NCBI GenBank assembly: GCA_011087745.1
Contig: JAALLB010000044.1
Span: 1 to 9,569, forward strand
Length of the DNA stretch: 9,569 bases
Source of the DNA: Hyphomicrobiales bacterium
GTDB lineage: Bacteria > Pseudomonadota > Alphaproteobacteria > Rhizobiales > Rhizobiaceae
Direction of reading: 5' to 3'
The stretch's first letter is position 1. Each line of letters begins with the position of its first letter. A program made the translations under genes and the position numbers. The notes beneath the pieces are model-generated. The model worked only from the letters and a program-made list of their open reading frames with translations, had not been told where the DNA came from and ran no database searches. Shown here one piece after another: positions 6,524-9,569 of the stretch.

Positions 6524-7645
6524 ATGATCACACAGCGACTCGCACAAAGATTTAAAAGATTGACCCGTTCTCTGGGCTTATCTTCGGTATTGCTTATGGC
6601 GATCTCTCCACCTTTAAAAGCTGATACAATTGCCATCTCAATTCCAAAAAGCGGTGATTTTTCTGAGATTGGCAATCAATTTGAAGCAGGTGCAAGACTG
6701 GCAATGAAAAAACATGGTGAGGGTCATGTTCTATTTGTTGCCGATGATGGTTGTGATGAAGACCTGGCAAGCCTTGCCGCTCAAGATATAAAATCAATTC
6801 AGCCGGCTATTGTCACTGGCATGATTTGCAATGTTGCAGCGCTTTCTTTGGCGAATGAATTAAAGCAAGATAAGACGCCGCTTTTGATTGCTGGTGCGCG
6901 TTCGGTGCGATTGATCAAAGATCGTGACCGGGAAGAATGGAATATTTGGAGAATGTCACCCGGAGATGATGCTCCAGCTGAGGCAATTGCCAGCTATATC
7001 TCCAGCAACTTGAAAGACACAGCTTTTGCTCTGGTTGATGATGGCACAATTTATGGCCGAAGTCTTACCGATACCATTCGTCTAAAGCTAAATGACACTG
7101 GTATGAAACCGCAATTTGCCGACACCTTCCGTGCTGCACAATCTACTCAATCCGGAATGTTGCGACGGCTACAACGTTCTGGAGTTGATATTGCCTTTGT
7201 TGCAGCTGCAACAACCGAAGATCTTTTCACGATTGCCAAAAATCACAAGTCTTTGAAAATCAAAAACAGACTTGTTGTTACCGAGCAACTCTCAAGTTTG
7301 CCATTTCTCGAAGACGCTAACCTCGTTTCTGAAGGAGTTATGATTGCGATGCAGGCTCCCTATGAAAACAATCAAGATACTCGGCCCCTTGTTGCGTTAC
7401 TTGCTGAACAGGGAATTGAGCCTTCAAAGGCACTTTTTGAAGGCTATGCTGCGATTGAGGTTGCCCTTTCTGCGCTTGGTGACAAATACAGTGTTACAAC
7501 CGAAAACCTAAAGACCAAGCGCCACGAAAGCATCCTGGGTGCCGTTGAATTCGACAGTCAGGGAAAGAACAATCATAATCCCTACAAGCTTTACGTCTGG
7601 CGCAACGGTTCGTTGGAACCTTTAGAAAATTCTAATAATCTGTGA
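6524..7645 (+). CDS. Periplasmic type-1 substrate-binding protein (LivK-like, Peripla_BP_6)
   Basis: This 373-residue protein starts with basic residues and a hydrophobic stretch (LGLSSVLLMAISPPLKA), with probable signal peptidase cleavage before DTIA (~33/34). The mature part follows the bilobed branched-chain amino acid/amide binding-protein pattern: IAISIPKSGDFSEIGNQF (~37-53), EAGARLAM, an early cysteine pair at 77 and 102 that can form the lobe disulfide, VDDGTIYGRSL (~171-181) beginning lobe 2, EGYAAIEVAL (~306-315), and a terminal GAVEFDSQG...YKLYVWRNG. It would bind a small ligand in the periplasm and deliver it to an ABC permease or sensor. No permease or ATPase gene is adjacent, so it is an orphan here. 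The ATG at 6524 gives a normal signal peptide; an in-frame GTG at 6470 would add 18 unlikely residues. No strong ribosome binding site is visible. The next gene starts 7 nt after its stop. The ligand cannot be read from sequence. Confidence 0.85.
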   Translation: MITQRLAQRFKRLTRSLGLSSVLLMAISPPLKADTIAISIPKSGDFSEIGNQFEAGARLAMKKHGEGHVLFVADDGCDEDLASLAAQDIKSIQPAIVTGMICNVAALSLANELKQDKTPLLIAGARSVRLIKDRDREEWNIWRMSPGDDAPAEAIASYISSNLKDTAFALVDDGTIYGRSLTDTIRLKLNDTGMKPQFADTFRAAQSTQSGMLRRLQRSGVDIAFVAAATTEDLFTIAKNHKSLKIKNRLVVTEQLSSLPFLEDANLVSEGVMIAMQAPYENNQDTRPLVALLAEQGIEPSKALFEGYAAIEVALSALGDKYSVTTENLKTKRHESILGAVEFDSQGKNNHNPYKLYVWRNGSLEPLENSNNL

Positions 7646-7652
7646 GTTTTAG

Positions 7653-8666
7653 ATGATAAAACCTGGCCCCCATAACTCAATAACAGACATTAAAGGGCTT
7701 AAGGTTGGCAACGCTCAGGATGACAATCTGAAGAGTGGCGTAACGGTACTTTTGTGCGATGAACCCATGATAGCATCCGTTGCGGTTCATGGCGGTGGGC
7801 CAGGAACCCGCGACACGGAACTTTTATCACCGGAAAACTCGGTTGAAGCCGTGGATGCACTGGTATTATCTGGCGGATCAGCGTTTGGTCTGGATGCAGC
7901 TTCCGGCGTTCAAGCCTATTTACGAGAATTTGGCAGAGGTTTTGCCGTTGGCCCAGTAAATGTTCCTATTGTACCGCAAGCAATATTATTTGATCTGATA
8001 AATGGTGGTGACAAGAATTGGGGCAAATATCCACCCTACCGTGAGCTGGGGTTTAACGCGGCAAGTAATGCAGCCACAACTTTTGAAACTGGAACCTTCG
8101 GTGCTGGATCTGGTGCACTTGTTGCTGGCTTAAAGGGCGGACTTGGAACGGCATCCGTAAAGCTTGAAAGCGGGATTACGATTGCAGCGCTCTTTGCTGT
8201 TAATGCGCTTGGCAGCCCCCTAATTTGCAATACTCATCATTTCCATGCAGCGCTCTTCGAGCAGAACAATGAATTTGGTGGACATGGCCTGCCATCATCG
8301 ATGCCTGAAAACCCGGATGTTCTTAACATTAAATTTCGAGAACAGGCTTCAGACGTCTCCAACACTACAATTGGCATTTTGGCAACGGATGCAATTTTGA
8401 CGAAGGCTCAGGCCAAGCGCCTGGCGATTGCGGCACATGACGGTATTGCAAGAGCCCTTTATCCAGCGCATACTCCATTTGACGGTGATCTGGTTTTTTC
8501 ACTGGCGAGCGGCACCTCAAAAGTAATTCCAGATGCAAATGACTGGACAGATATGTCTGGCCATGCAGCGAATGTGACAGCACGAGCAATTGCAAATGGA
8601 ATTTACGCTGCAACCAAGGCAGAAAATGACCTGTTTCCAACTTATCGCGGTAAATTTCAGAGATAA
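7653..8666 (+). CDS. P1-family (S58, DmpA/NylC-like) self-processing hydrolase
   Basis: This 337-residue protein has no signal peptide and is probably cytoplasmic. It shows the P1/DmpA fold landmarks: GLKVGNAQD (~15-23), SGVTVLL (~28-34), VHGGGPGTRDTELLSP (~45-60), ALVLSGGSAFGLDAASGV (~69-86), NWGKYPPYRELGF (~122-134), GTFGAGSGAL (~147-156) and SNTTIGILATDA (236-247). In this N-terminal-nucleophile family the precursor cuts itself just before the catalytic Ser/Thr; here N237/T238 is the expected site, giving alpha and beta chains. Known members are DmpA aminopeptidases, beta-aminopeptidases and the nylon-oligomer hydrolase NylC, so the substrate could be a peptide or another amide. It follows the binding-protein gene by 7 nt and is probably co-transcribed, suggesting it hydrolyses a compound recognised by that protein. 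Length fits the ~330-370-residue family. Family call is firm; substrate unknown. Confidence 0.92.
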   Translation: MIKPGPHNSITDIKGLKVGNAQDDNLKSGVTVLLCDEPMIASVAVHGGGPGTRDTELLSPENSVEAVDALVLSGGSAFGLDAASGVQAYLREFGRGFAVGPVNVPIVPQAILFDLINGGDKNWGKYPPYRELGFNAASNAATTFETGTFGAGSGALVAGLKGGLGTASVKLESGITIAALFAVNALGSPLICNTHHFHAALFEQNNEFGGHGLPSSMPENPDVLNIKFREQASDVSNTTIGILATDAILTKAQAKRLAIAAHDGIARALYPAHTPFDGDLVFSLASGTSKVIPDANDWTDMSGHAANVTARAIANGIYAATKAENDLFPTYRGKFQR

Positions 8667-8727
8667 GTTATAAATATCAATCTATTACACGGGGGTAAAT
8701 TGGGGCTGTTTTTGAAAGGAAAATGAA

Positions 8728-9449
8728 ATGAAATTATTTCTGACATTCATAAGTTCAATATTAATTGACTTTACTTCTTGCATATATGTTTATGCTGGCG
8801 ATTTTGCCAAGCGTGAAATTCACGGGTTTTCGATCGATGGACAGCTCTTCGCCTTTGAGGAATACGGCGTTCAAGATGGTTCCGGTTTTCCCTATTCAAC
8901 CATATACGTCATTGACACCAGCACGGATCAATGGACGGCCAACTCCCCTTTCGAGCAAGATTGGAAGATGAAACCAAAACTGTTTTTGATGCACGGGAAG
9001 AAGCCCGCATCCTAGCTGGGCCGGTTATGAAGAGTTTTGAAAACCGCGGCAATGTTGTAGCAACCAACCGTGCAACAGAATTGGGTATTGATGGCAAACG
9101 CATGATTGCCAATCCTCGCCTTGTGGTACCACCCATTGATCAATCGATTGAGTTTCGACTGGAAGAAATCGCATTTGCCGGATCTGAAAGATGTGAGGCA
9201 TTTGGCTCCACAAACGGTTTTCGTTTATTGAAAATTGGAACAAGTGATGGTGAGACTACCAGGAAACTGCACGAGGATACTTCCATACCTCAGAGCAGGA
9301 ACTGCCCGCTTAGGTATGATCTTGCTGACATCGTGACGTATTATCCAGAAGGCCAAACGCCTGTATTTGCAGTTCTGATTAGAATGCAGACTGTAGGCTT
9401 TGAAGGGCCCGATGGAAAATATTTAGCAGTTACAGGCCAACTGGATTAA
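8728..9449 (+). pseudogene. DUF2259 secreted protein, interrupted by a -1 frame change
   Basis: Two overlapping frames together encode one DUF2259-type secreted protein. The first, from the ATG at 8728 (AAAGGA site 7 nt upstream), gives a signal peptide ending near VYA before GDFAKREI, then GFSIDGQLFAFEEYG, DGSGFPY and IYVIDT, and continues out of homology to a TAG at 9013-9015. The second frame takes up the homology at PFRARLEDE and runs to 9449, with SRNCPLRYDLADIVTYYPEG, FAVLIRM and GFEGPDGKYLAVT near the end. Joining them at CCCCTTT (8945-8951) by a one-base backward shift yields a 240-residue protein with no residue lost or gained. No other defect is visible, so this may be a recent one-base deletion, a sequencing error, or a true ribosomal frameshift. 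The family is exported and of unknown function. It lies 61 nt after the hydrolase gene and may have its own promoter. Confidence 0.85.
8946..8952 (+). other. Slippery heptamer C CCT TTC at the frame junction
   Basis: In the zero frame the codons are CCT TTC, preceded by C. A simultaneous -1 slip re-pairs the two tRNAs on CCC and TTT, and the next codon is CGA, giving SPF then RARLEDE. This has the X XXY YYZ form of -1 frameshift sites. A hairpin (GATG/CATC and CGGG/CCCG, 2-nt bulge) lies at 8988-9011, about 35 nt downstream, which is farther than the usual 5-9 nt for a stimulator. Confidence 0.4.
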
Positions 9450-9569
9450 GTTTATTTTTTCACCTTCTGGCGAATTTTAGCGATAACAAGGTTTTGGACT
9501 GACTTATTTTTATCGATATACCCATCCTACTCCAAAACCCGAATGTTTTGGTGTGATATGATACGAAAG

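Noticed and set aside
8988..9011. Hairpin downstream of the slippery heptamer as a frameshift stimulator.
   Set aside because: It begins about 35 nt away, beyond the usual 5-9 nt spacing, so I do not count it as evidence for programmed frameshifting.
9481..9551. Inverted repeats CGATAA/TTATCG (9481-9486, 9510-9515) and CCAAAAC/GTTTTGG (9532-9538, 9545-9551) as terminator or operator candidates.
   Set aside because: The arms are short and A+T-rich with no adjoining T-run in a useful position, so chance is a sufficient explanation.
9510..9569. A 19-codon open minus-strand frame ending in TAA at 9512-9510 (reads ...HSGFGVGWVYR), possibly the tail of a convergent gene beyond the right edge.
   Set aside because: It has protein-like composition, but 19 open codons are expected by chance; more sequence to the right is needed.

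Overview
The window looks like chromosomal DNA of an alphaproteobacterium, most likely of the Hyphomicrobiales (Rhizobiales) or a marine relative. This rests on a DUF992 secreted protein, a DUF2259 secreted protein, the fused molybdopterin-binding/MobA-like protein and a CoxDE-type accessory set, all of which are families I associate with that group. Base composition is moderate (mid-40s % G+C by eye). Coding density is high. I see no insertion sequence, phage gene, tRNA, rRNA or CRISPR array.

Layout. (1) Positions 3-539, plus strand: the 3' part of a DUF992 gene whose start lies left of the window. (2) Positions 5292-549, minus strand: five tightly packed genes, read in the order MoxR-type AAA+ ATPase (CoxD-like), VWA protein (CoxE-like), XdhC/CoxI N-terminal-domain protein, XdhC Rossmann-domain protein, and a molybdopterin-binding/MobA-like cytidylyltransferase fusion. 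Junctions are -4, -1, 0 and +3 nt, so this is almost certainly one operon. The families are those that build, protect and insert the sulfurated or cytidylated molybdenum cofactor of xanthine dehydrogenase/CO dehydrogenase-type hydroxylases. No hydroxylase structural gene is present here. (3) Positions 6402-5343, minus strand: a complete regulated unit made of a promoter candidate, a cobalamin riboswitch, a hupE-type metal permease gene and a strong intrinsic terminator. HupE proteins under B12 riboswitches are thought to import cobalt. (4) Positions 6524-8666, plus strand: a periplasmic type-1 substrate-binding protein followed 7 nt later by a P1-family (S58, DmpA/NylC-like) self-processing hydrolase. 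(5) Positions 8728-9449, plus strand: a DUF2259 secreted protein gene broken by a one-base frame change in the run CCCCTTT. The break coincides with a canonical -1 slippery heptamer.

How the parts work together. The minus-strand operon would be a maturation machine for a molybdenum hydroxylase encoded elsewhere: the AAA+/VWA pair as a remodelling chaperone, the two XdhC pieces as cofactor carrier/sulfuration proteins, and the fusion as the cofactor-finishing enzyme. The hupE unit is separate and answers to intracellular B12. The binding protein and hydrolase probably form a two-gene unit for an amide- or peptide-like compound, with the permease elsewhere. The last 120 bases hold nothing I can assign.
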